Assembly (NCBI GenBank): GCA_000769715.1
Contig: JROS01000008.1
Coordinates: forward strand, 91,131 to 146,016
Length of the DNA: 54,886 nucleotides
Origin: Desulfobulbus sp. Tol-SR
GTDB lineage: Bacteria > Desulfobacterota > Desulfobulbia > Desulfobulbales > Desulfocapsaceae
Reading direction: 5' to 3'
Position 1 is the first letter of the stretch, and every line of letters begins with the position of its first letter. A model generated the notes under the pieces. That model was not told where the DNA came from. It was given only the letters and a program-made list of their open reading frames with translations, and did no database searches. The translations under genes and the position numbers were made by a program. Positions 33,168 through 43,030 of the stretch are shown here, piece after piece.

Positions 33168-34521
33168 GTGAGGAGGATCTCGGCCCGCAGGAAATGGATG
33201 GTGACGGCCACCGTCATGCTGGGGACGATGATGAACGCCATCGACACCAGCATCGTCAATGTCGCTCTGCCGTACATGCGGGGCAGTCTCGGGGCGTCGA
33301 TCGAGGAAATCGCCCGGGTCTCCACCGGCTTCATCCTCGCCAATGTCATCATCATGCCGATCATCGCCCTGCTCAGCGCCCGTTTCGGCCGCCGGCGGTT
33401 CTACTTCGTCTCGGTATTGCTGTTCACGGTCTCCTCGGTGCTCTGCGGCCTGGCCCGCAGCCTCGATCTGCTGATCCTGGCCCGGGTCCTGCAGGGGATC
33501 GGCGGCGGGGCGATCACCCCGCTGTCCCAGGCGATCCTCCGTGAGAGCTTCGAGCCCGAGGAGCAGGGGATGGCCATGGGCATCTTCGGCCTCGGCGTCA
33601 TCCTCGGCCCGGCCTTCGGGCCGACGCTGGGCGGCTGGCTCAGCGACCACTATTCCTGGCCGTGGATCTTCTACATCAATATCCCCTTCGGCATCGTCAA
33701 CCTGTTCATGATTCTCCGCTACCTGGAGGACCCCCCCCTATCTGGTGCGGGAACGGCAAAAGATCGACTGGCCCGGACTGGCCTTCATGGTTGCGGGGCT
33801 GGGGGCGCTGCAGCTGATGCTGGAGCAGGGACAGGACAAGGACTGGTTCAATTCCGACTTCATCGTCGGCCTGGCGGCGATCGCCGTCGTCGGCCTGGTG
33901 ATCATGCCGCGGGCGCTGGCGATGGCCGTGGCGATGCCGCTCGGGGGCAGGCTGTACAACAGCATCGGTCCCCGACCGCTGATTGTTGCAGGGCTCGCCG
34001 TCAGTGCCGCCGCCTTCTGGCAGATGACCAGTCCGTCCCTCAACACCAATCCGGCCTCCCTGTTGGTGCCGATGATCTTCCAGGGCTTCGGGCTGGGACT
34101 GGCCTTCGTCGCCGCCAGCACCGCGGCAATGGGCAACCTCGACAGGGCGCAGATGACCGCCGCCTCCGGACTCTACAACGTCATCCGCCAGGTCTGCGGC
34201 AGCTTCGGCATCGCCCTGTCCGCCACCCTGCTGACCCGTGGCTATATCACCAACAGGACGTATCTGATGGAGTATGTCGCCGCCCTCGACGGCACCAGTG
34301 CCGTATGGCTCGAGCAGCTGCAGCGGTACCTGGCCGGCCGGGGGGCCGATGCGGTGTCGGCCAAGTCCCAGGCCCTCGGCCTGCTGGCCAGATTTGTCGA
34401 CCAGCAGGCCTATATGCTTTCCTACAACCGGGTGTACGTCTTTGTCAGCCTCCTCTTTGTCCTCACCATCCCCCTCGTGGCGGTCCTGCGGCCAGCAGCT
34501 GAAGAGCGGCCCGGGAAGTAG
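33168..34521 (+). pseudogene. EmrB-type (DHA2) MFS drug exporter, frameshifted and internally deleted
   Basis: The N-terminal half is a normal 14-helix MFS start (TVMLGTMMNAIDTSIVNVALP and ARVLQGIGGGAITPLSQA). At 33731-33738 a run of eight C residues shifts the frame; with seven the reading would pass into the second frame, which carries DWFNSDFIVGLAAIAVVGLV and the rest to 34521. The second frame also jumps from the loop after AVVGLV straight to MPRALAMAVAMPLGGRLYNSIGPRP. That omits roughly 65 residues, or about two helices, present in relatives. Two independent lesions make a non-functional gene likely. It follows the broken EmrA-like gene. Confidence 0.75.
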
Positions 34522-34569
34522 GCCGCCCGCCGCCGGTGGCGCCGGCAGGAAAAAATTCCGCCCGATCCT

Positions 34570-34597
34570 TTGAAAAATCCGCCGCTCCCGGTATAGT
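34570..34597 (+). promoter_or_regulatory. Sigma-70 promoter for the DMT transporter gene
   Basis: TTGAAA (34570-34575) and TATAGT (34592-34597) are separated by 16 bases, a good match to the housekeeping consensus. They lie about 50 bases upstream of the ATG at 34650, in the gap after the broken MFS gene. Confidence 0.6.
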
Positions 34598-34649
34598 GGG
34601 CCCGCAATCGTTACCCTTCCGATCAACCCTCTCTTCCGGTGGTGCCATC

Positions 34650-35546
34650 ATGAGCCGAGTCCAGGCCAATCTCCTCCTGACCCTCGCGGCGATCATCTGG
34701 GGCAGCGCCTTTGTCGTCCAGCAGATCGGTACCGGCAATCTCGGCACCATCTCCTTCACCGGCGCCCGCTTCCTGCTCGGCGCCCTCGTCGTCCTGCCCT
34801 TTGCCCTGCGCCAGTTCCGGCGGGTGGCGAGGGAGGAGCGGCCGTTTCAGCGCCGTGACTGGGTCGGCCTGACCGTCACCGGGCTGGTGCTCTGTACCGC
34901 CGCCGTGCTGCAGCAGCACGGCATCCTGCGGACCTCGGTGGCCAACGCCGGCTTCCTCACCGCCGTCTATGTGCCGCTGGTGCCGATCATCGGCCGGCTC
35001 TTTCTTCAGCGACGGGTCCACTGGTCGGTGTGGCCGGCCTCCTGCGGCTGCCTCGCCGGCACCTATATCATGAGCGGGGCCCAGGGGCTCAATTTCCGCC
35101 TCGGCGATCTGTGGGTCATCTCCAGCACCCTGTTCTGGGCGGTGCACGTCATCCTCGTCGGCATCATGGCCTCGCGGACCCGGGCGCCGCTGGTCGTCGC
35201 CGTCAGCCAGTTCCTCGTCTGCGGCCTGACCGGCCTTGTCGTCGGCGGCCTGGTGGAGCAGCCGGCCATGGCGGACTTTCTCGGCGCCTTCTACGGCATC
35301 TGCTATGTCGGCGTCTTCTCGGTGGGCATGGCCTTCACCCTGCAGGTGGTGGGACAGCGTTTCACCCCGGCGGCCGATGCCGCCATCATCCTCAGTTCGG
35401 AGACGGTCTTCGCCGCCCTCGCCGGGTTCATCTTCCTCGACGAGCGCCTGGCCGCGGTCAGGATTGCCGGGGCCGGTCTGATCCTCTGCTGTATCCTTGC
35501 CGTCGAGCTGCTGCCAACGCTAGGAAAATCGCGGCCGTTGAGTTGA
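34650..35546 (+). CDS. EamA/DMT-superfamily transporter
   Basis: The 298-residue protein has ten hydrophobic helices in two EamA repeats: [20 protein letters not shown] at the start, and a second beginning near [20 protein letters not shown], ending with [19 protein letters not shown]. These are drug/metabolite-type exporters; the substrate is unknown. The start [10 protein letters not shown] was chosen because the longer frame to 34536 runs over the promoter at 34570-34597. A further EamA gene of different sequence lies at 41059. Confidence 0.88.
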   Translation: MSRVQANLLLTLAAIIWGSAFVVQQIGTGNLGTISFTGARFLLGALVVLPFALRQFRRVAREERPFQRRDWVGLTVTGLVLCTAAVLQQHGILRTSVANAGFLTAVYVPLVPIIGRLFLQRRVHWSVWPASCGCLAGTYIMSGAQGLNFRLGDLWVISSTLFWAVHVILVGIMASRTRAPLVVAVSQFLVCGLTGLVVGGLVEQPAMADFLGAFYGICYVGVFSVGMAFTLQVVGQRFTPAADAAIILSSETVFAALAGFIFLDERLAAVRIAGAGLILCCILAVELLPTLGKSRPLS

Positions 35547-35760
35547 TCGCCGGCCGCAAAAGACCTTGCTTTTTTCCGGTAATTTTTTTATCAGAGAGTA
35601 CCATGCGCAACCGTGGGAGGTGCCGCCGGCGGCAGTCCGCCTGCAGCGGCCCGGCAACGGAACGGCGGTTCCAGGTGTCCGGTCTCCCCCGGCCGTACCG
35701 CGACCACGGCCGTTTCCCTTTCCGTGCATCCCACCCATATCTTCCGCAGGAGGCTCGACC

Positions 35761-36387
35761 ATGACCATCCATGTTGCCGATCATCCCCTCGTCAAACACA
35801 AACTCGGCCTCATGCGGCGGCACGACGTTTCCACCAAGGATTTTCGCGACCTGGCCTCCGAGGTGGCCCGCCTCCTGACCTACGAGGCCACCAAGGACCT
35901 CCAGACCCAGAAAAAGACCATCCAGGGCTGGGCCGGGCCGGTCGAGGTCGAGGAGATCAAGGGCAAGAAGATCACCATCGTCCCGATCCTGCGGGCCGGA
36001 CTGGGGATGATGAACGGGGTCATCGACATGATCCCGTCGGCCAAGATCAGCGTTGTCGGCTATTACCGCGACGAGGAGACCCTGCAGCCGGTCGAATACT
36101 ACGTCAAGACGGCAAGCGATCTCGAAGAGCGGGTCGCCCTGATCCTCGATCCGATGCTGGCCACCGGCGGCACCCTGCTGGCGACCATCGAGACCCTGAA
36201 GAGGAGGGGCTGCCGCAATATCCGGGGGCTGTTCCTGGTGGCGGCGCCGGAGGGACTGAAGCGGATCACCAAGGCCCATCCCGATGTCGATATCTATGTG
36301 GCGGCGGTCGACGAGCGGCTCAACGAGGTCGGCTATATCCTCCCCGGGCTCGGCGATGCCGGTGACAAGATTTTCGGCACCAAGTGA
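35761..36387 (+). CDS. upp: Uracil phosphoribosyltransferase
   Basis: The 208-residue protein is the usual length for Upp and matches throughout: [22 protein letters not shown] at the start, [13 protein letters not shown], the PRPP loop [10 protein letters not shown], and the uracil-binding end [18 protein letters not shown]. It converts uracil and PRPP to UMP in pyrimidine salvage, in the cytosol. A GGAGG site precedes the ATG; the frame continues upstream to 35566 but without conserved sequence. The 214-base leader between the DMT gene and upp shows no recognised regulatory element. The BMP-type nucleoside transporter at 51-54 kb would fit with salvage. Confidence 0.95.
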   Translation: MTIHVADHPLVKHKLGLMRRHDVSTKDFRDLASEVARLLTYEATKDLQTQKKTIQGWAGPVEVEEIKGKKITIVPILRAGLGMMNGVIDMIPSAKISVVGYYRDEETLQPVEYYVKTASDLEERVALILDPMLATGGTLLATIETLKRRGCRNIRGLFLVAAPEGLKRITKAHPDVDIYVAAVDERLNEVGYILPGLGDAGDKIFGTK

Positions 36388-36565
36388 GGTCCGCGGCGAT
36401 CGCGAACCACCCACGCGTGCGCCCTGACCTGCGGCAGCGGGAGGAATCCTGATTGCCTGCCCTGTTGCCGGAGTTTGACCGGCCGGCCGTCCACCGGCGT
36501 TGAATAGAGTCATATCAATTGTAATCCTGAAATAATCCTGAACCCTTTGCCCCGGAGGTTGAGAT

Positions 36566-38458
36566 ATGTCCTTCCCCATCGATCTGAAACAGTTCACCCC
36601 GCAGCGTTTCCCGCTGTCGCAGACCACCCTGTCCGACGGCGAACGCCTGACCCTGCAGAACAATATCAGGGTCGTCCGCGACAGCCTGATCTTCTTCACC
36701 GCCTACGCCAACGTCAAGGGACTGGGCGGCCATACCGGCGGCGCCTTCGATATCGTGCCGGAACTGCTGATCATCGATGCCTTCATGAAGGGCAACCCGG
36801 AGATCCACCCGGTCTATTTCGACGAGGCCGGGCACCGGGTGGCGATCCAGTACATGATGGCGGTGCTGAACGGCTACCGAGACGCGGAATCGCTGCTCCA
36901 TTACCGGGAATACGGCCATGGCTACTATGGGCATCCGGAGCGCGATGACGCCCGCGGCGTCTTCTTCTCCTCCGGCCGGCTGGGGCACCTGTGGAGCTAC
37001 GTCAACGGGGTCGCCGAGGCCGACCCGGCGAAGATCCTGGTGATGTTCGGCAGCGACGGTTCGCAGATGGAAGGCGACGACGCCGAGGCCGCCCGCTATG
37101 CCGTGGCCCGCAATCTCAGGGTCAAGCTGTTCATCGACGACAACGACGTCACCATTGCCGGTCATCCCAGCAAATACATGCGTGGCTACGACGTGATGAA
37201 GACCCTGGCCGGCCATGGCCTGACGGTGGACGTGGGCGACGGCGAGGATATCGACGCCCTGTTCGCCAGGATCAGCCGGGCCCTCAATGCCGACGGACCG
37301 GCGGCGGTGGTCAACAAGCGGCTGATGGCGGTCGGGGTGCCGGGCATCGAAGGTCTGCCGAAGGGGCACGATGTCATCCCGGTCAACCTCGCCGTCGACT
37401 ACCTCCAGGCCCGCGGCTATACCGAGGCGGTGGCGCTGCTGCAGGACTACGCCGCGCCGAAGACCAAGACCGGCTATCTGGGCAGCACCCCGGAGACCGC
37501 CAAGAACCGCGACGATTTCGGCAAGATCGTCTGCGAAATCCTGTCGGGGATGGGCGACATCACCAGGAAGGTCATCGTCGTCGATTCGGATCTCGAAGGT
37601 TCCTGCGGTCTGCACCATATCCGCAAGAAGTATCCCGAGGTCTATGTCCACGCCGGCATCATGGAGCGCAACAACTTCTCGGTGGCCGCCGGTTTCGGCT
37701 CGGAGCCGGGGCGACAGGGAATCTTCGGCACCTTCGCGGCCTTCCTCGAGATGGTGGTCTCCGAGATCACCATGTCCCGGCTCAACAATGCCAACGTCCT
37801 CGCCCATTTCTCCCACTCGGGGGTCGACGACATGGCCGACAACACCTGCCACTTCGGCATCAACAACTTCTTCGCCGACAATGCCCTGGCCGAGGGCGAC
37901 CTGACCCGGCTCTACTTCCCGGCCGACGCCCTGCAGCTGAAGGCAGTGCTGAAGACGGTCTTCAACGACCCCGGCCTGCGCTTCGTCTTCTCGACCCGTT
38001 CCGCCACCCCATTCATCCTCGATGAACAGGGGGAGAAATTCTACGGCGAGGGCTATGTCTTCACCCCCGGCCGCGACGAGATTGTCCGCCGGGGAACGGC
38101 AGGCTATGTCGTCAGCTACGGCGAGATGCTCTACCGCTGCCTTGACGCGGTGGAGCATCTGCGGGCCGAAGGGATCGACGTCGGCCTGATCAACAAGACC
38201 ACCCTGAACGTCCGCGACGAGGCGATGCTGGCGACCGTCGGATCCAGCCCGTTCGCGCTGATTGTCGAGAGCCAGAACACCAAGACCGGCCTCGGAATCC
38301 GCTACGGCACCTGGCTCCTGGAAAAGGGTTTCGCCCCGAAATATGCGGCGATGGGCACCAGCCGGATCGGTCACGGCGGTCTCGATGAACAGCTGCCCCA
38401 TCAGGGCCTGGCCGTTGCCGACATCAAGAACCGGATCAAAACCCTGGTCGGGGGCTGA
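36566..38458 (+). CDS. Transketolase (single-chain)
   Basis: The 630-residue thiamine-diphosphate enzyme has the substrate loop GGHTGGAFDIVPELLIIDAF, the ThDP/Mg motif GSDGSQMEGDDAEAARYAVARN through DDN, and a C-terminal transketolase domain (from about residue 320, VIVVDSDLEGSCGLHHI, IMERNNFSVAAG). It should move two-carbon units between sugar phosphates in the non-oxidative pentose phosphate pathway; a related ThDP activity cannot be excluded because sequence around the acceptor site differs from the E. coli pattern I know. A CCCGGAGG site precedes the ATG. A perfect 16-base hairpin follows the stop. Confidence 0.85.
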   Translation: MSFPIDLKQFTPQRFPLSQTTLSDGERLTLQNNIRVVRDSLIFFTAYANVKGLGGHTGGAFDIVPELLIIDAFMKGNPEIHPVYFDEAGHRVAIQYMMAVLNGYRDAESLLHYREYGHGYYGHPERDDARGVFFSSGRLGHLWSYVNGVAEADPAKILVMFGSDGSQMEGDDAEAARYAVARNLRVKLFIDDNDVTIAGHPSKYMRGYDVMKTLAGHGLTVDVGDGEDIDALFARISRALNADGPAAVVNKRLMAVGVPGIEGLPKGHDVIPVNLAVDYLQARGYTEAVALLQDYAAPKTKTGYLGSTPETAKNRDDFGKIVCEILSGMGDITRKVIVVDSDLEGSCGLHHIRKKYPEVYVHAGIMERNNFSVAAGFGSEPGRQGIFGTFAAFLEMVVSEITMSRLNNANVLAHFSHSGVDDMADNTCHFGINNFFADNALAEGDLTRLYFPADALQLKAVLKTVFNDPGLRFVFSTRSATPFILDEQGEKFYGEGYVFTPGRDEIVRRGTAGYVVSYGEMLYRCLDAVEHLRAEGIDVGLINKTTLNVRDEAMLATVGSSPFALIVESQNTKTGLGIRYGTWLLEKGFAPKYAAMGTSRIGHGGLDEQLPHQGLAVADIKNRIKTLVGG

Positions 38459-38484
38459 TCTCCCGTCATCTGCCAACAGCATCC

Positions 38485-38520
38485 GCAGCAGCTCCAGGGC
38501 TATGGCCCTGGAGCTGCTGC
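38485..38520 (+). terminator. Perfect 16-base hairpin between transketolase and LysE-family genes
   Basis: GCAGCAGCTCCAGGGC (38485-38500) and GCCCTGGAGCTGCTGC (38505-38520) pair perfectly around the loop TATG. It begins 27 bases after the transketolase stop and ends 16 bases before the next ATG. No T-tract follows, so it may stabilise or partly end the first transcript, or limit read-through. Confidence 0.6.
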
Positions 38521-38536
38521 AATCAGGATACACGCC

Positions 38537-39163
38537 ATGCCGCCCGTCGACGCCCTGCTGCTCTTTTTCTCCTCCTCCATCCTGCTGGCCCTGGCTCCGG
38601 GACCGGATAACCTCTTCGTCATGGTCCAGGCCGCCCAGCGCGGCCGGATCGCCGGCCTGGCGGTGACACTGGGGCTGTGCACCGGCCTGCTGGTCCACAC
38701 CACCGCCGTGGCATTGGGTCTGGCGGCGGTGTTCACCGCCTCGGCCCTGGCCTTCAACCTGCTCAAATATATCGGTGCGGCCTATCTGCTCTGGCTTGCC
38801 TGGGGGGCATTCCGGGCCGGCGGCGAAGACGGCGGCGAATCCCGGGCCGTCGATCTGCCCTTTGCCAGGCTGTACCGGCGCGGGATCATCATGAACGTCA
38901 CCAACCCCAAGGTTTCGATTTTTTTCCTCGCCTTCCTGCCCCAGTTCGCCGATCCTGTATATGGTCCGCTGGTGCCGCAGATCGTGGTGCTCGGCGCCCT
39001 GTTCATTGCCGCCACCATCCTGATCTTCGGCGGTATCAGTCTGTTCGCCGGGGCCTGCGGCGACCGTTTCCGCGAATCGGCGAGGGCGAAAAGGCTGCTG
39101 AACTGGCTGGCCGGCAGTGTCTTCGCGGGGCTCGCGGTCAAACTGGCATTGACCGAACGCTAA
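38537..39163 (+). CDS. LysE/RhtB-family amino acid exporter
   Basis: The 208-residue protein has the LysE/RhtB length and signatures: LLFFSSSILLALAPGPDNLFVMVQAAQRG at the N-terminus, YIGAAYLLWLAWGAFRAG, and GIIMNVTNPKVSIFFLAFLPQF in the middle. About six membrane helices are visible. Members export amino acids such as lysine, threonine or homoserine lactone; specificity cannot be read here. AGGA lies eight bases before the ATG. It is separated from transketolase by the perfect hairpin, so it may be transcribed separately or only partly by read-through. Confidence 0.9.
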   Translation: MPPVDALLLFFSSSILLALAPGPDNLFVMVQAAQRGRIAGLAVTLGLCTGLLVHTTAVALGLAAVFTASALAFNLLKYIGAAYLLWLAWGAFRAGGEDGGESRAVDLPFARLYRRGIIMNVTNPKVSIFFLAFLPQFADPVYGPLVPQIVVLGALFIAATILIFGGISLFAGACGDRFRESARAKRLLNWLAGSVFAGLAVKLALTER

Positions 39164-39358
39164 GGACCCGGTCAATTGATCACTGCCCCACCCTGAGGGA
39201 GCTGTCGCCCGCGCGCCATCCGCCGCAGGGTCACCGGGCGGTGGAGCCGAGTCTTCTCCTGGCCGGAACGCAGTCAGAGTGGACGAACGGGCCGGTCGGC
39301 AGATTTTCTGTCGCCTGTGAGCCTCTCCTGAAAGAACCATGGCCAGCCAGCCGGATCG

Positions 39359-41016
39359 ATGAACATCCTCCTCCCCCCAAATCCGCACGCCACCGGAGTG
39401 CTGGTGTTGACCGCCACCGCCCTGATGCTCTTCAGTCGCAGCAAAATATCCCTGGAAACTTCCAGCCTGGTGATTCTGGTCATCCTGGCGGTGGGGTTCG
39501 AGATTTTCCCCTTTTCTGCCGGTGGCAGAGCCATTCATGCCGTTGATTTCTTCCACGGTTTCGGCAACGAGGCGCTGGTCGCCGTCTGTGCGCTGATGAT
39601 CGCCGGTCAGGCCGTGATGCGCACCGGGGCGCTGGAACCGGTGGGAAGAATTCTCGCACGAATGTGGAAAACATCCCCCCGGGCCTCGTTTCTGCTCACC
39701 CTGCTCTTCGGCGCCTTCCTCAGTGCCTTTATCAATAATGTCCCGGTCGTCGTGCTGCTGCCGGTGCTGATCAGCGTTTCGGCGAGGACAGGTGCTCCGG
39801 CCTCGGCGGTCCTGATGCCCATGGGCTTTTCGACGCTGCTGGGAGGGATGACCACTACCATCGGGACCTCGACCAACCTGCTGGTCGTGTCCATCGCCGC
39901 GGACATGGGAGTGGCGAAGATCGGAATGTTCGACTATTGCGGCTGACTGACGGGGCCATGAAGGTGGAGGCGGTGGAAAGGGGGCAGGGCAATATGATCG
40001 TGCCATTACCGGATGTGACGCTGCGGGCCGGCGACCGGCTTGTTCTCCGCGATACACCGACGCGGCTGAAAGAATACGAGAAAATTCTGGCCGGAACCCT
40101 GTACCCGGTCGGATCGGGGCAGAGCCCGGTTGACGAGGATAATCCTCTCCAGGCTGCCGATCAGCAGATTGCCGAGGTTGTGGTGATCCAGGGATCTCCA
40201 TTGCAGGGGGCGACGCTGGCCAGCTATCGTTTCGCCGACCGGTACGGCTTGATCACCCTGGCTATCCACCGCCCGGGCAGGCATCTCGAGCGTTTTCACG
40301 AGAAGATCGGAGACATTCAACTGGTAACCGGAGATATTCTGCTGGTGCAGGGCCCGCGCGACCAGATAGCGGAATTGAAGCGCAGCACGGACATGCTGGT
40401 CCTCGATGCCACCATCGACCTGCCGTTTACCAGGAAGGCGCCAACGGCCATGTTCATCATGAAGGGCATCATCCTGACCGCGGCCTTCGGCATCCTGCCG
40501 ATCGCCGTCAGTGCCGTCTGCGGCGTGCTGCCGATGATTGTCAGCGGCTGCCTGAGCTGGCGCGACGCCACGAGGGCGCTCAACGCCCAGGCTGTAATGA
40601 TCGTGGTGACGAGCCTGGCCCTGGGGAAGGCGATGGTTGACACCGGCGGGGCGGCATACCTCGGGAGTCTGTTCGTGGCAGTGTCCGGTGATGCATCGCC
40701 GGCCCTGGTCATCAGCGGCCTCATGCTGCTGGTGGCCTTTTTCACCAATATCATCTCCAACAATGCCGCGGCCGTCATCGGCACGCCCATCGCCATTTCC
40801 ATCGCCGGCCAGACCGGCCAGGCGCCGGAGGCATATGTCCTTGCCGTTCTCTTTGCCGCCAACATGAGCTTCGCCACCCCGATGGCCTACAAGACCAACC
40901 TGCTGATCATGAACGCCGGGGAATATGCCTTCAGCGATTTCCTCAGGGTCGGCCTGCCGCTGGTGGTGCTGATGTGGCTTGCCTTCTCGTTTCTATTGCC
41001 GCTGATCTATCTGTAG
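39359..41016 (+). pseudogene. SLC13-type permease with TrkA_C domains, split by deletion and frameshift
   Basis: Two frames form one transporter. The first, 39359-39946, has the N-terminal helices and the first signature FINNVPVVVLLPVL and TIGTSTNLLVVSIA, then stops just after MGVAKIGMFDY. The second, opening near 39937, begins within a TrkA_C-like soluble domain (MIVPLPDVTLRAGDRLVL), has another (GDIQLVTGDILLVQG), and ends with the C-terminal helices (FFTNIISNNAAAVIGTPIA). The helices and linker expected between MFDY and the first TrkA_C domain are missing. Members usually carry sulfate or dicarboxylates with sodium. The lesion should abolish function unless the halves assemble. Confidence 0.75.
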
Positions 41017-41058
41017 CAGCCGTTTCCGGCCGCTGCGGAATCTTTCCGGCGAGCGCCG

Positions 41059-41985
41059 TTATTCCTGTTCCAGGACGACCGCTTCCATGACCCGTTCAGG
41101 GGGTTTCGGCTGGTAATTGGCGAGATAGACCGCGCCGAGGACGACTATTCCGCCTGCCCCCTGCAGCGGTGAGAGCTGCTCGCCGAGGAGCAGCCACGCG
41201 CCGAAGGTGGTGACCAGGGGAATGGCGTTGATGCAGACCGCCGCCCGCGCCGCCGGGATCCGGCTGAGGGCGTAATTGTAGCAGAAAAAGGCGCCGATGG
41301 TGGCGAACAGGGTGAGGGCGACGAGGGCGATGAAGGAGTCGGCGGGAATTGTATGCCACTGCATCCGCGGTAGATCCCGGAGGAAAAGCGGGAAAAAGAT
41401 CGCGGCGCCGAAGATGATCTGCATGGCGGTGATCTGCAGCGGCGGGATGGACTGGCCGAGGCGACGGGTGATGATCATATAGATCGCGGCGGAGAAGACC
41501 GCCCCGAAGATCAGCAGGTCGCCGAACAGCGAGCCCTCCTGACCGCCGGCATCATTGCCGCCGAAGATCAGCAGGGAGACCCCGACCAGCGAGATGGCGA
41601 CTCCCAGCGCATTGACCGGGCGCAGGCGTTCCTTGAGAAAGATCATCGACAGGATGAGGACGGTGACCGGGATGGTGGCGATGATCAGCGAGGTCGTGGT
41701 GGCCGAGGTGTACTGCAGGCCGATGGTTTCGAAGGCGAAGTAGAGTCCGGGCTGGAAGATCGCCAGCACTGCCAGTTGGCCTTTCTGCCGGATCGTCAGC
41801 CGGGGCAGGCGGTATTGCCTGAGGAGCAGCAGGAAGAAGATCGAGGCCGCGGCGAAGCGGAGGAAGACCAGGGTGAAGGGGGTGAAGCCCTGCAGGGCGA
41901 TCTTGGTGGCGACAAAGGAAAAGCCCCAGAAGACAACGGCCAGGGCCAGGGCCAGGTAGGTGATAATCGGACTGTGACGGGGCAT
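41059..41985 (-). CDS. EamA/DMT-superfamily transporter
   Basis: The 308-residue protein has ten helices in two EamA repeats, starting YLALALAVVFWGFSFVATKIAL and LLIFGAVFSAAIYMIITRRLG, and ending in LLLGEQLSPLQGAGGIVVLGAVYLANY. It should export a small metabolite from the cytoplasm; the substrate is unknown. AGGA precedes the ATG. It lies 144 bases downstream of, and on the same strand as, the AraC-type gene, a common pairing of exporter and regulator. A different DMT gene at 34650 reads the other way. Confidence 0.88.
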   Translation of the reverse strand: MPRHSPIITYLALALAVVFWGFSFVATKIALQGFTPFTLVFLRFAAASIFFLLLLRQYRLPRLTIRQKGQLAVLAIFQPGLYFAFETIGLQYTSATTTSLIIATIPVTVLILSMIFLKERLRPVNALGVAISLVGVSLLIFGGNDAGGQEGSLFGDLLIFGAVFSAAIYMIITRRLGQSIPPLQITAMQIIFGAAIFFPLFLRDLPRMQWHTIPADSFIALVALTLFATIGAFFCYNYALSRIPAARAAVCINAIPLVTTFGAWLLLGEQLSPLQGAGGIVVLGAVYLANYQPKPPERVMEAVVLEQE

Positions 41986-42128
41986 GGTGTATCCTGGTTG
42001 AGGATCGGGTGCGAGGATCGACGGATGGGTGCCGACCTGGAAACAGACCCGAGTCTAACACAGGGGCGGAACCTTTTCTTGCACGTTCTTGCGGTGGTTT
42101 TCAGGGGCCCGGGCGATAGCCGGCGGAA

Positions 42129-42662
42129 TTAAAAACCCTGGGCCGCCCGGTACTGTCCCGGGGTGGCGCCGGTAAACTGCCTGAACTTGCGGCTGAAGTG
42201 ACACTGGTCGCTGAAGCCGGTGCGGTAGGCGACATCGGCGATCTCATCGCCTTCGCGGAGGAGTTGCCTGGCCAGGTTGATGCGGAGCTGGGTCTGAAAG
42301 GCGTGGGGCGGCAGCCCCTTGGCCGCCTTGAACAGGCGGAGGAAATGCCAGGGGCTGAGGCCGGTCAGGTTCGCCAGGGTTTCAAGGGTAACCGTCTCCT
42401 CGATGTTGGTCCGGAGATATTCTTCGGCCAGGCGGACGGCAGCCGGCTGCCGCGCCGTATCGGTTCGGGGGCGGCATTCACCGAGACGGATGAGCAGGGC
42501 GGACAGGGAGGCATACATCGCCTCTTCCCTGTCGCCGGCATTGCCGCTGCTGTTCTGTAACAGGGAACTGAAGTGAAGCAGATGGCCCCAGACGATATGG
42601 TCATCGGCGATGGCCGGATCTCTCCAGAACCGGGGCATGCCGGCCGGTAGTTGTTTGTCCAT
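42129..42662 (-). CDS. AraC-family regulator lacking its N-terminal cupin domain
   Basis: The 177-residue protein consists of a short helical linker and the complete two-HTH AraC domain (about 75-177): LETLANLTGLSPWHFLRLFKAAKGLPPHAFQ, then IADVAYRTGFSDQCHFSRKFRQFTGATPGQYR. Relatives with this linker type are usually about 280 residues with an AraC_binding cupin in front; no such sequence was recognised upstream. It is either a naturally short regulator or a truncated one. The start is uncertain because no good ribosome-binding site precedes the ATG. It probably controls the downstream DMT transporter. Confidence 0.8.
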   Translation of the reverse strand: MDKQLPAGMPRFWRDPAIADDHIVWGHLLHFSSLLQNSSGNAGDREEAMYASLSALLIRLGECRPRTDTARQPAAVRLAEEYLRTNIEETVTLETLANLTGLSPWHFLRLFKAAKGLPPHAFQTQLRINLARQLLREGDEIADVAYRTGFSDQCHFSRKFRQFTGATPGQYRAAQGF

Positions 42663-43030
42663 GTGTTCGCTGTGTCCAGTGTTATGAGAATGGAGGCCAC
42701 GCAGGCCCCTCCTTCCGTGGATTGCCTGTCAGTGTCAGGCACTGTTCCCCCATCGTGACGGTCGATAGCGGGGATGGCGGCGATCGTCGAGGCCGTTCCA
42801 TATATGGTGCGGAGAATGTCCCCCCGACCGGCAGGGGTGCCGGCCTATATTGCCCCAATGCCGACGGCCCGAAATTATCCCTTTCTCGACGATCGTGCAA
42901 CCTCGGGGAATGGATTGTCCCGAAAATGGAGATGCGCAACGATGCTGGAGGCGAAGGGGATGATGACAAGGGCCGGGATCGGTTCGTGCCCTGCCGCCCG
43001 GGGCGGACGAATGCCTCTCCGTGACAATCG
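42663..43030. other. Intergenic stretch with short palindromes, no gene recognised
   Basis: Between the AraC gene and the lpd stop there are 368 bases without recognised coding. CCATATATGG (42798-42807) is a ten-base palindrome and CAGTG-TCAGG-CACTG (42730-42744) a short dyad. A 95-codon minus frame (42682-42969) has no family resemblance. The sequence expected for the missing AraC cupin domain is not recognisable. Confidence 0.4.

Noticed and set aside
36515..40201. 1228-codon minus-strand frame, the longest in the window
   Set aside because: It runs across three unrelated plus-strand genes (transketolase, LysE, SLC13) and has no recognisable domain.
42682..42969. 95-codon minus-strand frame upstream of the AraC gene
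   Set aside because: It has no family resemblance, no ribosome-binding site and does not supply the missing cupin domain.
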